60,603 nucleotides of DNA from positions 1 to 60,603 of the forward strand of contig JAGAAO010000077.1 of NCBI GenBank assembly GCA_017615275.1, in the 5' to 3' direction. Made by a program: the position numbers and the translations under genes. Shown here in pieces: positions 10,202-22,203 of this stretch; position 1 is the first letter of the stretch; each line of letters begins with the position of its first letter. This DNA comes from Butyrivibrio sp. (GTDB taxonomy: Bacteria; Bacillota; Clostridia; Lachnospirales; Lachnospiraceae). A model generated the notes under the pieces. It was not told the DNA's origin. It did not search any database and saw only the letters and a program-made list of their open reading frames with translations.

Positions 10202-10705
10202 TCAGTCATCCAGATAGATGACCTTGTCAGTACCTCTTCCGAGTCCCGCGATACCTGTTCTCGCAAGTTCAAGGATCTCATAACCCTCAAGGAGCTTTAA
10301 GAACGCATCAATCTTGGACTGGTTACCGGTAATCTCTACGATAAGTGAGTCAACACTTACATCGATAATGTTGCCTCTGAATACATTGGCCGTTGCCAGA
10401 ATACTCTGTCTCTGATCCGCGGAAGCCTTAACCTTAACAAGTGCGAGTTCTCTGTAAACACTGTCTGTAGGCATAAGCTCGTGAATATCTCTTACATCCA
10501 CCAATTTGGCAACCTGTTTCTCAATCTGATCAAGTATAACATCGTCTCCGGAAGCAACTATCGTAATTCTGGTATATCTTGCATCCGCCGTTACACCTGC
10601 CGTAATACTTTCGATATTATATCCTCTTCTTGAAAACAGTCCGGAAATTCTGGAAAGAACACCGGGGTTATTGTCTACGAGAAGCTGAAATACTTTTTTC
10701 TGCAT
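10202..10705 (-). CDS. ilvN: Acetolactate synthase regulatory (small) subunit
   Basis: A 167-residue protein with an N-terminal ACT domain (VDNNPGVLSRISGLFSRRGY at about 10-29) and the C-terminal ALS_ss domain (about 85-160). It binds IlvB and confers valine feedback control. Full length for the family, unlike enterobacterial IlvN (about 96 residues). Starts at ATG 10705 with AAGGAG about 11 bases upstream, about 66 bases after a good promoter. A second related gene lies upstream at 10873-11355. Confidence 0.94.
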   Translation of the reverse strand: MQKKVFQLLVDNNPGVLSRISGLFSRRGYNIESITAGVTADARYTRITIVASGDDVILDQIEKQVAKLVDVRDIHELMPTDSVYRELALVKVKASADQRQSILATANVFRGNIIDVSVDSLIVEITGNQSKIDAFLKLLEGYEILELARTGIAGLGRGTDKVIYLDD

Positions 10706-10771
10706 TTTATTATTTGCTCCTTTGATTATTTCAGGACAAGTTTTACACCCTGTTTTTAACCAATTATATGA

Positions 10772-10800
10772 ATTGTAGCACTTGAAACTGACATGTTCAA
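10772..10800 (-). promoter_or_regulatory. Sigma-A type promoter of ilvN-ilvC
   Basis: Minus-strand -35 TTGAAC (10795-10800), 17-base spacer, -10 TACAAT (10772-10777), inside the 167-base gap between the two small-subunit genes. This separates ilvB and the ilvH-like gene from ilvN-ilvC transcriptionally. Confidence 0.8.
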
Positions 10801-10872
10801 CAAGTTTTTCTTTTTTGCTTTAAACTTTCACCGATTCAACTCAATAAAGTGCCGTATATACGGTAAAAAGAG

Positions 10873-11355
10873 TTATTGCTCTTTGCATTTCGTGAGCGCG
10901 ACGGTTCCGGTACGGGCAATCTCAACAATACTCACACATCTGAGCATTTCGATAAACAGTTCTATCCTCTCGGATGTATCACAGATCTGGATAACCATCA
11001 TGTTTTTGGACATATCAACGATCTGTGCGTTCATGATCTCACAATTCTCCATGATGTCTCTTCTGTTTTCTTTGTTGTACTTGACCTTAATGAGCATAAG
11101 CTCTCTGTTTATGCTAAGGCTCTCCTTGAAAGTCTTAACCTTTATGACGTCGATCTTCTTGTTGAGCTGTTTTTCTATCTGCTCGATCGTGCGTTCATCT
11201 CCCGATGAAACAATAGTCATACAGGATACGCTCTTATCTGCAGTCTCACCTACAACAAGTGAATCGATATTAAAATTTCTTCTCGAAAACAGTCCCGATA
11301 CCTTGGAAAGTACACCCGCTCTGTTTTCTACAAGAACAGAATAAATACGCTTCAT
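10873..11355 (-). CDS. ilvH: Second acetolactate synthase small subunit (ACT domain), IlvH-like
   Basis: A 160-residue paralogue of IlvN. The N-terminal ACT motif VENRAGVLSKVSGLFSRRNF aligns with that of IlvN; the C-terminal half resembles ALS_ss but is more diverged. It lies 39 bases after ilvB, so it is the small subunit made together with the catalytic subunit, while IlvN is made from its own promoter. GAGGAG lies 6 bases before the ATG. A 12-base perfect palindrome (CCGTATATACGG, 10852-10863) just after the stop may be a weak terminator. Whether both subunits bind IlvB or one serves another large subunit cannot be told. Confidence 0.88.
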   Translation of the reverse strand: MKRIYSVLVENRAGVLSKVSGLFSRRNFNIDSLVVGETADKSVSCMTIVSSGDERTIEQIEKQLNKKIDVIKVKTFKESLSINRELMLIKVKYNKENRRDIMENCEIMNAQIVDMSKNMMVIQICDTSERIELFIEMLRCVSIVEIARTGTVALTKCKEQ

Positions 11356-11394
11356 ATCAAACTCCTCATCTAATATCTAATGCGACAGCGATCA

Positions 11395-13026
11395 TCATTT
11401 CTCTGTCGTAAGTTCCATAGGATCCACACAAACTTCCATAAGCGCGGAGCTGTCATCTTTTAAGAACTTTGCAATTTCCGCATCTATATCGCTGCTTCCG
11501 TCCACCTTTGCATATCCCATGCCATAGGCTGCTGCGATAAGAGAAAGATCGGGATCGCCCTGAAGTTCTACCATGGAATAATTATCATTGTAAGCGTAAT
11601 GCTGATGTTCCCTTACCATGCCGAGGAACCCGTTCTTCATAACGACTATCTTTACTTTTATTCCGTACTGTCTCATTGTTGCAAGTTCCATCATGGACAT
11701 CTGGAAAGCTCCGTCACCTGTAACCGCGATAACCTGCTTGTTCTTGCCCGCGATCCTGGCACCCATGGCTGCCGGGATTGAATATCCCATTGTACCCATA
11801 CCGCCTGAAGTTATGAATCTTCCGTTCTTAACAATATGATATGCGCATGACCACATCTGATTCTGACCTACGTCAGCTACATATACGGCGTCATCCTTCA
11901 TCTGTTCGGAGAGCTTTGTGATAAACTCCTTGGGCTTTACGTACTTACTCTTTTTTGCCTTGGAAGGCTTCTTAGCCGCTTCTTTATATCCGTTTAAAAT
12001 CTCTATCCATTCATCATGATCGTCTGCGTGCTCATCCTGTTCGAGGAAATCCGCAAAAATGTGCTTGATATCACCTACGAGAGGAATCGTAGGGCCGACA
12101 TTCTTACCGATTTCGGCGGGATCGACATCTATATGTACCATGACCTTGTTCTCTGTGATAAGATCAGGTCTGTTGACCGCTCTGTCTGCAACTCTCGCTC
12201 CGACCATAAGAAGGAGATCGGATTCATTCATCGCTCTGTTTGCATAGCTCTGACCGTTGTTTCCGACCATTCCGAAATAAAGAGGATGCTCTGTGGGCAT
12301 AACACCAATACCCATCATTGTAGAAACAACAGGAACTTTATTGAGTTCCGCAAACTTTCTTATCTCTGCTGTGGCCTTACTCAGATGTACACCGCCGCCT
12401 ACGCAGATGATCGGCTTCTTAGCCTTTTCAACTTCTTTTATTACTTTCTTTATCTGAACAATATTTCCCTTAACAGTGGGCTTATATGTTCTCATCGAAA
12501 TAGTATCGGGATAAGTAAATTTACCCTCAAACTCCGCATTCTGTACGTCAAAAGGAATATCGATAAGAACAGGGCCTCTTCTTCCAGTTCCAGCAAGATA
12601 AAAAGCTTCTTTGAAGATTCTGGGTATATCGTTTACATCTCTTACAAGATAGCTGTATTTTACAAAAGACTCCACAGCTCCGGTGATATCTGCCTCCTGG
12701 AAAACATCGCTTCCGATCATATCACTGTTTACCTGACCTGTGATTGCTACAAGAGGTATACTGTCGGCATAAGCCGTTGCAATACCCGTTATAAGATTAG
12801 TGGCGCCGGGGCCGGAAGTGACGGCACAGACTCCTACTTTGCCGCTGATCCTCGCATATCCGCTTGCGCAATGCGCAGCATTCTGCTCGGTTCTTATCAA
12901 AACTCTCTTGATGTCTGTATCGAGAATCTTGTTCCAAAAAGGATCAATGGCAACTCCCGAGTAACCGAATACAACTTCCGTTTTCTCTTTTTCAAGGCAT
13001 TTTACTATAGCCTCAGCTCCTATCAT
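11395..13026 (-). CDS. ilvB: Acetolactate synthase catalytic (large) subunit
   Basis: A 543-residue thiamine-diphosphate enzyme that condenses pyruvate with pyruvate or 2-oxobutyrate, opening valine/leucine/isoleucine synthesis. Seen: the ThDP-activating glutamate in RTEQNAAHCASGYAR near residue 47, the FAD-binding middle domain, and the C-terminal GDGAFQMSMMELAT metal/ThDP motif (about 438). The longer open frame begins at a TTG at 13047, but the Shine-Dalgarno AGGAGG lies inside it, 6 bases before the ATG at 13026, so that ATG is the start. This leaves 17 bases after metH. Confidence 0.96.
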   Translation of the reverse strand: MIGAEAIVKCLEKEKTEVVFGYSGVAIDPFWNKILDTDIKRVLIRTEQNAAHCASGYARISGKVGVCAVTSGPGATNLITGIATAYADSIPLVAITGQVNSDMIGSDVFQEADITGAVESFVKYSYLVRDVNDIPRIFKEAFYLAGTGRRGPVLIDIPFDVQNAEFEGKFTYPDTISMRTYKPTVKGNIVQIKKVIKEVEKAKKPIICVGGGVHLSKATAEIRKFAELNKVPVVSTMMGIGVMPTEHPLYFGMVGNNGQSYANRAMNESDLLLMVGARVADRAVNRPDLITENKVMVHIDVDPAEIGKNVGPTIPLVGDIKHIFADFLEQDEHADDHDEWIEILNGYKEAAKKPSKAKKSKYVKPKEFITKLSEQMKDDAVYVADVGQNQMWSCAYHIVKNGRFITSGGMGTMGYSIPAAMGARIAGKNKQVIAVTGDGAFQMSMMELATMRQYGIKVKIVVMKNGFLGMVREHQHYAYNDNYSMVELQGDPDLSLIAAAYGMGYAKVDGSSDIDAEIAKFLKDDSSALMEVCVDPMELTTEK

Positions 13027-13043
13027 GTCCTTCCTCCTAAATA

Positions 13044-15512
13044 TCAATCTATATTAAGTATCTGCTTAACAAGTCTCACTGCATCGGCAGCGTCGGATGA
13101 ATAACCGTCCGCTCCGATCTCTTCGGCATAATCGGGAGTAACAACCGCTCCGCCGATTATTATCTTGGAATCGAGATTTTCTTCGTGAGCAAGATCCACA
13201 ACGTTCCTCATTTCCTTCATTGTTGTGGTCATGAGTGCAGAAAGAGCTATAACGCTTGCGTTGTTTTCTTTTGCAGCCTTAACTATCTCTTCCTTGGGAA
13301 CATCTTTTCCGAGGTCGATGACATTAAAGCCGTAATTCTTAAGCATAAGTGCTACGAGATTCTTACCGATATCGTGAATATCACCGTGAACAGTCGCTAT
13401 GACGACAGACGGAAGCTTCTCCCCGTCGTCCGCGCTTCCTTTCAGTAAAGGCTCAAGATAAGCGATAGAAAGCTTCATTGCCTCCGCACCCGCAATAAGC
13501 TGCGGAAGGAAATATTTGCCCTTATCGAATAAGTCACCCACTTCATTGATCGCAGGCATAAGAACCGTATCGAGGATTACTCTCGGATCGATTCCCATAT
13601 TCACGGCTTTTTCCGTATTCTTTACGATGCTTCGCTTAGAGCCCGTGAGCACATCTTTTTTTATTATATCAAGAATATCATCATTAGAGTTAGTGGTGAT
13701 TTTAACCTCTTTTCCCGCAGGGGCACCACTCTCGTTCTTAATTTCGTAACGTTGCATCCTCTGAATGTAGCGAAGATCTGCGCCTTCCTTCTTCTTAAGA
13801 AGGTCTGATGCAAACGCAGCATTTACCAGCATTTCCTGAGACGGATTGGCAATCGCCATAGAAAGTCCCTTTTCAATCGCCATGGTCAAAAACGCTGTAT
13901 TTACATTACTTCTCTGAGGAAGTCCGAAAGAAATATTGGAAAGTCCGCATATTGTGGCAAATCCGTTATCATGACAGTATTCAATAGTTTCAAGCGTATT
14001 GAGCGCAGCCGCAGGATCTGCTCCGACAGTCGCAACAAGTCCGTCCACGACAATATCCTCTTGGGTCATGCCCATCTCGTATGCCATTTCGGAGAGCTTA
14101 AGTATATTGGAGATTTTCTCCTCGGCATTCTTGGGAAGCCCCTCAGGATTAAGCGGAAGGAGAATAAACATAGCTCCGTACTTCTTTGCAAGAGGAAGGA
14201 ACACTTCGGCTTTACCCTTTTCAAGCGAGATTGAGTTCATAAGCGCTCTTCCGGGATATCTTCTCAGAACCGCCTCCATTACTTCAGCACTACTGGTATC
14301 AAGGCACAGCGGAAGGTCTGTTATCGAAGTAACCTCTTCCATAACCGTAAGCATCATTGCTTTCTCGTCGATTCCGCTCATACCTACGTTGATATCGAGG
14401 ATCGAAGCTCCGTCTTCTTCCTGCTTTTCCGCAAAATCTATGACCATGTCAAGATTTCCTTCGCGCAGCTGCTCCTGAAGCTTCTTTTTACCTGTAGGAT
14501 TGATTCTCTCGCCGACTATCATAAACAGATCGTCCATACCAAAAGAAAGACTGCTTCTCTCAGATGAAAGATATCTTCTTCCGACAATCTTTCTGGGAAT
14601 GGGCGCACCTTCTTCATCTCGTATCTGAGAAGGTCTGACATCTTTATATTTATTCTTAAGACCTCTTATAAAATCGGGAGTGGTTCCGCAGCATCCGCCC
14701 AGAACAGAAGCTCCCGCATTTATAAGCTTCTCCATCTCGACAACAAAAGTCTCACAGTCCATGTCGTACTCTGTGTTTCCGTTCTCATCAACAGAGGGAA
14801 GTCCGGCATTGGGCTTAGCGATAATAGGAGTATTTGTAACAGAAGCCATGTTTCCGATGATCTCAACCATCTTGTCGGGACCTGTCGAACAATTCGCACC
14901 TATAGCACAAGCGCCAAGTGCTTCCAGAGTAATGGCGCTTGCCGATGCATCCGATCCAAACAGCGTCCTTCCGTCAGCTTCAAACGTAAGCGTCACCATG
15001 ACCGCAAGGTTCGATACCTCTTTGGCTGCAATAAGGGCAGCTCTGCATTCCTGAAGACTCATCATCGTCTCGACAACAAGCAGGTCGCATCCCGCCTTTT
15101 CAAGTATGCGTATCTGCTCCTTGTAGACTTCAATAAGTTCCTCAAAATCAAGGTCGCCTATAGGCTTTAGCTGCTTGCCCGTCATAGTCAGGTCACCTGC
15201 GACAAGTGCTTTTCCATCGACTGCTTCTTTCGAAAGTTTGACCAGCTCAGAATTGATCTCCTCTATCTTTCCGTCAAGCCCGTAATCTGCGAGCTTGATC
15301 CTGTTTCCCGTAAAAGTGGGCGCATAGACGATATCAGAGCCCGCCTCTGCATATGCGCTCTGAAGATCCTTCATAACCTGCTTGTGCTCGAGTATCCATT
15401 CCTCAGGACACACACCCACAGGCATTCCCGCTTTGATAAGATTCGATCCCGTTGCTCCGTCAAGGAATATTACCCTGTCTTCGCAATACTTCAAAAATTC
15501 TTCTCTGGTCAT
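13044..15512 (-). CDS. metH: Cobalamin-dependent methionine synthase, short form without activation domain
   Basis: An 822-residue methyltransferase. Domains in order: homocysteine-binding barrel (about 1-290, with zinc-site cysteines in NCSTG and GGCCGTTP), pterin/methyl-THF barrel (about 310-570, opening GERINPTGKK), cap helices, and the B12-binding Rossmann domain (about 690-822) with DIHDIG, whose His713 should be the axial cobalt ligand. The C-terminal AdoMet reactivation domain of E. coli MetH is absent; this is common in Clostridia, where reactivation would need a separate protein not seen here. The ATG at 15512 overlaps the preceding stop by one base (TGATG), implying coupling. Confidence 0.94.
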   Translation of the reverse strand: MTREEFLKYCEDRVIFLDGATGSNLIKAGMPVGVCPEEWILEHKQVMKDLQSAYAEAGSDIVYAPTFTGNRIKLADYGLDGKIEEINSELVKLSKEAVDGKALVAGDLTMTGKQLKPIGDLDFEELIEVYKEQIRILEKAGCDLLVVETMMSLQECRAALIAAKEVSNLAVMVTLTFEADGRTLFGSDASASAITLEALGACAIGANCSTGPDKMVEIIGNMASVTNTPIIAKPNAGLPSVDENGNTEYDMDCETFVVEMEKLINAGASVLGGCCGTTPDFIRGLKNKYKDVRPSQIRDEEGAPIPRKIVGRRYLSSERSSLSFGMDDLFMIVGERINPTGKKKLQEQLREGNLDMVIDFAEKQEEDGASILDINVGMSGIDEKAMMLTVMEEVTSITDLPLCLDTSSAEVMEAVLRRYPGRALMNSISLEKGKAEVFLPLAKKYGAMFILLPLNPEGLPKNAEEKISNILKLSEMAYEMGMTQEDIVVDGLVATVGADPAAALNTLETIEYCHDNGFATICGLSNISFGLPQRSNVNTAFLTMAIEKGLSMAIANPSQEMLVNAAFASDLLKKKEGADLRYIQRMQRYEIKNESGAPAGKEVKITTNSNDDILDIIKKDVLTGSKRSIVKNTEKAVNMGIDPRVILDTVLMPAINEVGDLFDKGKYFLPQLIAGAEAMKLSIAYLEPLLKGSADDGEKLPSVVIATVHGDIHDIGKNLVALMLKNYGFNVIDLGKDVPKEEIVKAAKENNASVIALSALMTTTMKEMRNVVDLAHEENLDSKIIIGGAVVTPDYAEEIGADGYSSDAADAVRLVKQILNID

Positions 15513-16561
15513 CAATTATTTTCCTTTTTAACTAATAATGGTGTGAAATAAAACAAAATCAAACATATGGCTGCTACCAAAAAGAACTTGAGCCACATCG
15601 GAGGGTATGGAATCACCCCGCTATATGATAATCTATCAAGCACCGCTATAACAAGTACATGATAATAGTAAATTACGTTAGAACTCTTTTTTCCGATCTT
15701 ATAGAGATATTTACCGGAATATACATTGCATTCGGACAAAAGAAATATTCCGATAACTGCGATCAGCGAACCTATATACACTTCTTTTTTGTCAAATATA
15801 AAAATCTCAGCAACGGACATTGCAAGTCCGACTGCGATCATAAATATGAACTTAGGCTTTTGCCCCGTCATCACATCGACATAAGAATCTTTGTACTCTT
15901 CCCTCTTTTTCCTGAATATATCGGACAAAAGAATGCCGAGAAGCACGAACGGAACTCCGACAAAGAGCCAGTTTCTCATAACATACCACGTCGTGATGCT
16001 GATGTCGAATGGGCGGATCGGATAAAATGTCTGAAGTGCCTCTCCAAAATACAAACCAAAAAGAAGCAATCCTATAAGCCACTTATACCACTTTCTGAGA
16101 ACTCCGGCAAAAATATATATGAGCACCATCACATAGATAAGTGCAAATAAAAACCACATATGATCAAATACAAATACCGAATCATACACATAGGTTCCCG
16201 AATTAAACAGAATGAACCACAGTCCTTCTTTCAGAGAATACTTGGAAACCAGCCACTCTTTTATCGAATCACCAAGATACACATGTACTATAAGAGAAAA
16301 TACAAAATACACTGCGTATACAATCCCTGTTATCTTCAATATCTTAACGAGATATTTTCCGCTCTTTGTTCTTATCTTCTCTGTGCTGTCGTCTCCGTCC
16401 CTCAGAAGATATCTTCCCGCCAGAGTAAAGAAAAACGGAACCGCGATTCTGCTCACGGCATCCATTGCAAGTCCGAAGTTTCCGGGGAATCTCGTATGAA
16501 TCACTATGACAAGCATACATGCTATGAAATTTATAAGGTATAAAAACCTGTTCTCCTTCAT
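15512..16561 (-). CDS. Acyltransferase 3 family membrane protein (OafA/WecH-like)
   Basis: A 349-residue protein with about ten membrane helices. The first helix ends in HTRFPG, matching the family's catalytic-type His near the end of helix 1, and SRIAVPFFFTLAGRYL resembles the second conserved segment. Such enzymes transfer acetyl or succinyl groups to surface sugars or polymers; the acceptor is unknown. The start is taken as ATG 16561 with AAAAGG 8 bases upstream; the frame continues to a GTG at 16600 lacking a ribosome site. The stop overlaps the metH start by one base, an odd partner for a methionine synthase. Confidence 0.85.
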   Translation of the reverse strand: MKENRFLYLINFIACMLVIVIHTRFPGNFGLAMDAVSRIAVPFFFTLAGRYLLRDGDDSTEKIRTKSGKYLVKILKITGIVYAVYFVFSLIVHVYLGDSIKEWLVSKYSLKEGLWFILFNSGTYVYDSVFVFDHMWFLFALIYVMVLIYIFAGVLRKWYKWLIGLLLFGLYFGEALQTFYPIRPFDISITTWYVMRNWLFVGVPFVLLGILLSDIFRKKREEYKDSYVDVMTGQKPKFIFMIAVGLAMSVAEIFIFDKKEVYIGSLIAVIGIFLLSECNVYSGKYLYKIGKKSSNVIYYYHVLVIAVLDRLSYSGVIPYPPMWLKFFLVAAICLILFYFTPLLVKKENN

Positions 16562-16590
16562 AACTGTGACCTTTTCTAATTTATTCCATA

Positions 16591-16618
16591 GGAAAAGCAC
16601 TGATATTACTCAGTGCTT
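16591..16618 (-). terminator. Hairpin overlapping the lipoprotein stop codon, probable atp operon terminator
   Basis: Minus-strand stem AAGCACTGA / TCAGTGCTT (9 bp, 6-base loop) followed by only TTTTCC. The left arm contains the last codons of the 16606-17154 gene. It would end the ATP synthase transcript, although the short T-run makes partial read-through into the acyltransferase and metH likely. Confidence 0.55.
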
Positions 16619-17154
16619 GAATCTATAGTTGCTAAATCATATGCTTCCGCTGTTTCTACGGAAATTCCTTCACCTGAAGGAACTTCGCCGTGAAGAACCT
16701 GAAGCATTATAAAAGCTTTCTTGTTTGCTCTTTCATAAAACTGACTCGCAGTTCCTTCGCTCTCTTCGTCAAACTCGCCGTCATATGCCATATGATAATA
16801 CTCATTGGCTTTCTGCATGTCATCAGCGGCTTCCACTGCCATATCAGCTATACCCGAGAATTCATCGGGAACGGTAAGCTCGCCCATAGACTTGAAGGTT
16901 GTGTTCACTTCATCAAGATATCCGAGGAGATCTTGCTTTGCCGACTCGGAATTGGGATCTATCCCGTTTATGGAATTGTTATATTCCCCGAGTTTGTCAT
17001 AGAATTCAGTCATCTGCTCCTTGTAAACAAGAAGCTCGCTGTCCCCCTTACTGCCACACCCCTGCAAAAGTGTTAATACCATAAATGTGGTCATGCAAAA
17101 AACTACATTCGTAATTTTCAATCTACTTTTTTTCTTCTCCAAAACAGTCTCCAT
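16606..17154 (-). CDS. Lipoprotein of unknown function at the end of the ATP synthase operon
   Basis: A 182-residue protein with a basic N-terminus, one hydrophobic helix and a lipobox ending at C33 (LLQGC), so a lipid-anchored extracytoplasmic protein. The rest is acidic and mostly helical, without a motif I recognise. The ATG at 17154 lies two bases after the atpC stop (TGATAATG), indicating translational coupling to atpC; a TTG two codons earlier is less likely. It is followed by the operon's hairpin, so it is part of the atp transcript. No known ATP synthase subunit is a lipoprotein of this kind; the association rests on position only. Confidence 0.8.
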   Translation of the reverse strand: METVLEKKKSRLKITNVVFCMTTFMVLTLLQGCGSKGDSELLVYKEQMTEFYDKLGEYNNSINGIDPNSESAKQDLLGYLDEVNTTFKSMGELTVPDEFSGIADMAVEAADDMQKANEYYHMAYDGEFDEESEGTASQFYERANKKAFIMLQVLHGEVPSGEGISVETAEAYDLATIDSSTE

Positions 17155-17156
17155 TA

Positions 17157-17582
17157 TCAATCACTATATTTTGACGCAGCCTTTAGTCTGGTAAGCGCTC
17201 TGGCAAGTCCCGCCTGAGATTTCTTGAATTCCTTAATGGACTGCTTTTGCTGCAGATGTTCCATCGCAAATTCATAGGCTTCTCTTGCCCTCTGCTTATC
17301 GATATCTTCCGGTTTCTCAACCGTATTGACTATAACTATACATCTATTGTTCGCAACCTGAACAGAACCAAGACTGACTACACCGTAAAGCCATTCGCCG
17401 CCGGGTTTCTTAATCTTGATAACTCCGTCAGACAGCGCAAGAATCATTTCCTCATGGTTTGCAAGAACGGCAAGTTCTCCGTCTGCACAAGGGAGAATAA
17501 TTTCTTCTGCCCTATCGTCATAAAATATTCCATTTACGGAAATTACCCTCAATCCGAAGGTCATAACCTTTTCACCATTCAT
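17157..17582 (-). CDS. atpC: F1 ATP synthase epsilon subunit
   Basis: A 141-residue subunit with the N-terminal beta-sandwich (about 7-90, including the ADGELAVLANHEEMILAL segment) and a C-terminal two-helix domain (about 95-141) that can inhibit ATPase activity. It links gamma to the c-ring. The ATG at 17582 has GAGG 8 bases upstream; an ATG at codon 7 would also suit the family's usual start. Four bases separate it from atpD. Confidence 0.93.
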   Translation of the reverse strand: MNGEKVMTFGLRVISVNGIFYDDRAEEIILPCADGELAVLANHEEMILALSDGVIKIKKPGGEWLYGVVSLGSVQVANNRCIVIVNTVEKPEDIDKQRAREAYEFAMEHLQQKQSIKEFKKSQAGLARALTRLKAASKYSD

Positions 17583-17585
17583 ATT

Positions 17586-19900
<2,315 letters not shown>

Positions 19901-19914
<14 letters not shown>

Positions 19915-21688
19915 TTTCCAATTCTTCCTTAAGTTTCTTGTTCTCACTGTCGTTGAAGGCATCAACGGCATCGAGAATCCTCTTCTTTAACTGTTCCGAC
20001 ATATCTCCGCTCTTCTCGAGCTCTTCACAGATGTCACCCTGCTCCGCAGCAAAATATTCAAGAAGCTTTTCTTTATATTCTTTGACTCTCTTGACGGGGA
20101 GCATATCAAGTCTGCCCGCACCGACAGCAACCAGAATGATTACCTGCTCATACATGGCAAGAGGATGCTCAAGAGGCTGCTTAAGCAGCTCCATAAGTAC
20201 ATTACCGTGAGCGAGCTGATTCTTGGTCGTCTCATCAAGATCGGAACTAAACTGTGTGAACACTGCCATTTCTCGGTACTGCGCAAGATCTACTCTTATA
20301 CTTCCCGCAGCTTTCTTCATAGCTTTGGTCTGAGCTGCGCTACCTACACGGGATACAGAAAGACCAACGTTTACGGCAGGTCTCATTCCCTCAAAGAACA
20401 GATCGCTCTCAAGGAATATCTGTCCGTCCGTGATTGAAATGACATTGGTGGGAATATATGAAGATACATCTCCCGCCTGCGTCTCGATAATGGGAAGGGC
20501 TGTTATAGAGCCGCCTCCAAGTTCCGATGAAAGCTTACTTGATCTCTCAAGAAGTCTTGAATGCAGATAAAATACATCTCCGGGATATGCTTCTCTTCCC
20601 GGTGATCTCTCAAGAAGAAGTGAAAGCGCTCTGTATGCAACTGCATGCTTGGAAAGATCGTCATAAACAATAAGGCAATCCTTACCCTGATGCATAAAAT
20701 ACTCAGCCATTGCAGTACCTGAATAAGGTGCAATGTACTGAAGAGGCGCCATATCCGAAGCAGTGGAACTTACAACTATCGTGTAATCCAATGCTCCCGT
20801 CTTCTTAAGTGTCTGTATGATCTTTGCGACGGTAGATGCCTTCTGTCCGATCGCAACATATATGCATATTACATTTTTGCCCTTCTGATTGATAATGGTA
20901 TCAAGGGCAATCGATGTCTTACCGGTCTGTCTGTCGCCGATAATAAGTTCTCTCTGTCCGCGTCCTATAGGGAACATGGTATCGATAGAAAGAATACCCG
21001 TTTCCATCGGTTCATTGACAGATTGTCTTTCAATAATACCGGGTGCAGGCTGCTCGACAGGTCTGTAACCGGATTCTTTGATATCTCCGAGCCCGTCAAC
21101 AGGAGTTCCGAGAGCATCTATTACTCTTCCAATAAATGCTTCTCCGACAGGTATCCCGGCTTCTTTATAAGTTCTGACAGCCCTTGTTCCCTGTCTGATT
21201 CCCGTATCGTTTCCGAAAAGGATACAACCGATATGGTCATCTCTAATATCCTGAGCCATTCCTCTGGTTCCGCCCTCGAACTCGATGATCTCTCCGTAGA
21301 AAGCATGCTCGATTCCGTCGATATTGGCGATTCCGTCTCCTACCCAGGTTACAGTTCCGACCTCTCTGTCACCAATGGCAAGATCAAAACTCTCAACTTT
21401 GTTGCTGAGCATGCTTATGATCTTACCGGTTTCACTCTCTCCGGTCTTTCTGCTTATGTTATTTAATTCCGCGCGAAGTTGCCTTGCTCTGCCAGCGTCG
21501 GACCAATCGTATTCAAAGTTCTTACAAGATACGATAAATCCGCCACCTATAGAGGTATCCTGAACAAGTTCAAGGTCTATTTCAGAAACCCCAAACTTCT
21601 TAAGGAGAATAGCTTTAATCTTGGAAAGCTGTTCATCACTGGGAGCAACGCCCGCATAGCGCAGTTTTGCTTTCAAAATCTCACTCAT
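19901..21688 (-). CDS. atpA: ATP synthase alpha subunit with N-terminal delta (OSCP) C-terminal domain fused
   Basis: A 595-residue protein, about 90 residues longer than ordinary alpha subunits. Residues about 86-595 are alpha: [11 protein letters not shown] of the N-terminal barrel, P-loop GDRQTGKTS (about 251-259), and the helical C-terminal domain. Residues about 12-78 do not belong to alpha. They contain [15 protein letters not shown] followed about 18 residues later by IGGGFIV and RARQLRAEL, the order and spacing of the b-binding C-terminal domain of delta/OSCP (EQLEKLKAAL..., IGGFVV..., RLERLRQ-like). The operon has no atpH between atpF and atpA and the delta N-terminal six-helix domain is missing. 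Start ATG 21688 has GGAG 6 bases upstream and overlaps the atpF stop by 8 bases; an ATG six codons earlier is less likely. Confidence 0.93.
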
Positions 21689-22172
21689 TATTTGCTCCGG
21701 CTTCATTTATAAACTTTTCATATAATTCCATGTCATCGGCAGCACTGTGCTTGGTAGCCGCAATCTTGGATGCGGCATCAATAACCATATCGGTAAGCTG
21801 AGCAGCATATACCTCTTTGGCACGCTCATTCTCAACTTCCGCATTATGCTTTGCCTCGACAATGATCTGATCGCCTTTTTTTCTGGCTTCACTGACAATA
21901 CGCTCATATTCCGCATATCCCTGCTTCTTGATATCGGCAAGGATCTGCTCTTTTTCTTCATCAACATGAGCTATCTTGTCTTCATATTCTTTCTTTGTAT
22001 TTAAAGCTTCCTGCTCAGCCGTTTCAGCTGCTTTTGTAGCGCTTTCGACTTCCTCTCTTCTCTGAACGAGGACAGCATCAACCCTGCCAAAAAGAAATTT
22101 TTTAGCAACAAAATACAAGATCAAAAGATTTAATATGGTCAAACCTATGTTTAATAGACTTACTTCTAACAC
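21681..22172 (-). CDS. atpF: F0 ATP synthase b subunit
   Basis: A 163-residue peripheral stalk subunit: one N-terminal membrane helix (about 5-24, [20 protein letters not shown]), then a long charged coiled coil to residue about 140. Normal length and only one copy, so it would form a homodimer. It carries no fused delta domain at its C-terminus, unlike the mycobacterial b-delta protein. GTG start with GAGAGGGG 7 bases upstream. The end overlaps the atpA start. Confidence 0.94.
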   Translation of the reverse strand: MLEVSLLNIGLTILNLLILYFVAKKFLFGRVDAVLVQRREEVESATKAAETAEQEALNTKKEYEDKIAHVDEEKEQILADIKKQGYAEYERIVSEARKKGDQIIVEAKHNAEVENERAKEVYAAQLTDMVIDAASKIAATKHSAADDMELYEKFINEAGANNE

Positions 22173-22203
22173 GTTGTAACCCCTCTCTGCATTATTACCT
22201 TAA

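Noticed and set aside
10852-10863. Palindrome CCGTATATACGG as a regulator site for ilvN
   Set aside because: It lies just after the ilvH-like stop and upstream of the -35 of ilvN by 50 bases; a weak terminator is as likely, and no evidence separates the two.
13027-13047. Longer IlvB start at TTG 13047
   Set aside because: The AGGAGG ribosome site is inside the extension, so translation must begin at the ATG at 13026.
21681-22172. Delta domain fused to the b subunit, as in mycobacteria
   Set aside because: The atpF product is 163 residues, normal for b, and ends in the usual helix; no delta-like motif is in it. The delta-like segment is in atpA.
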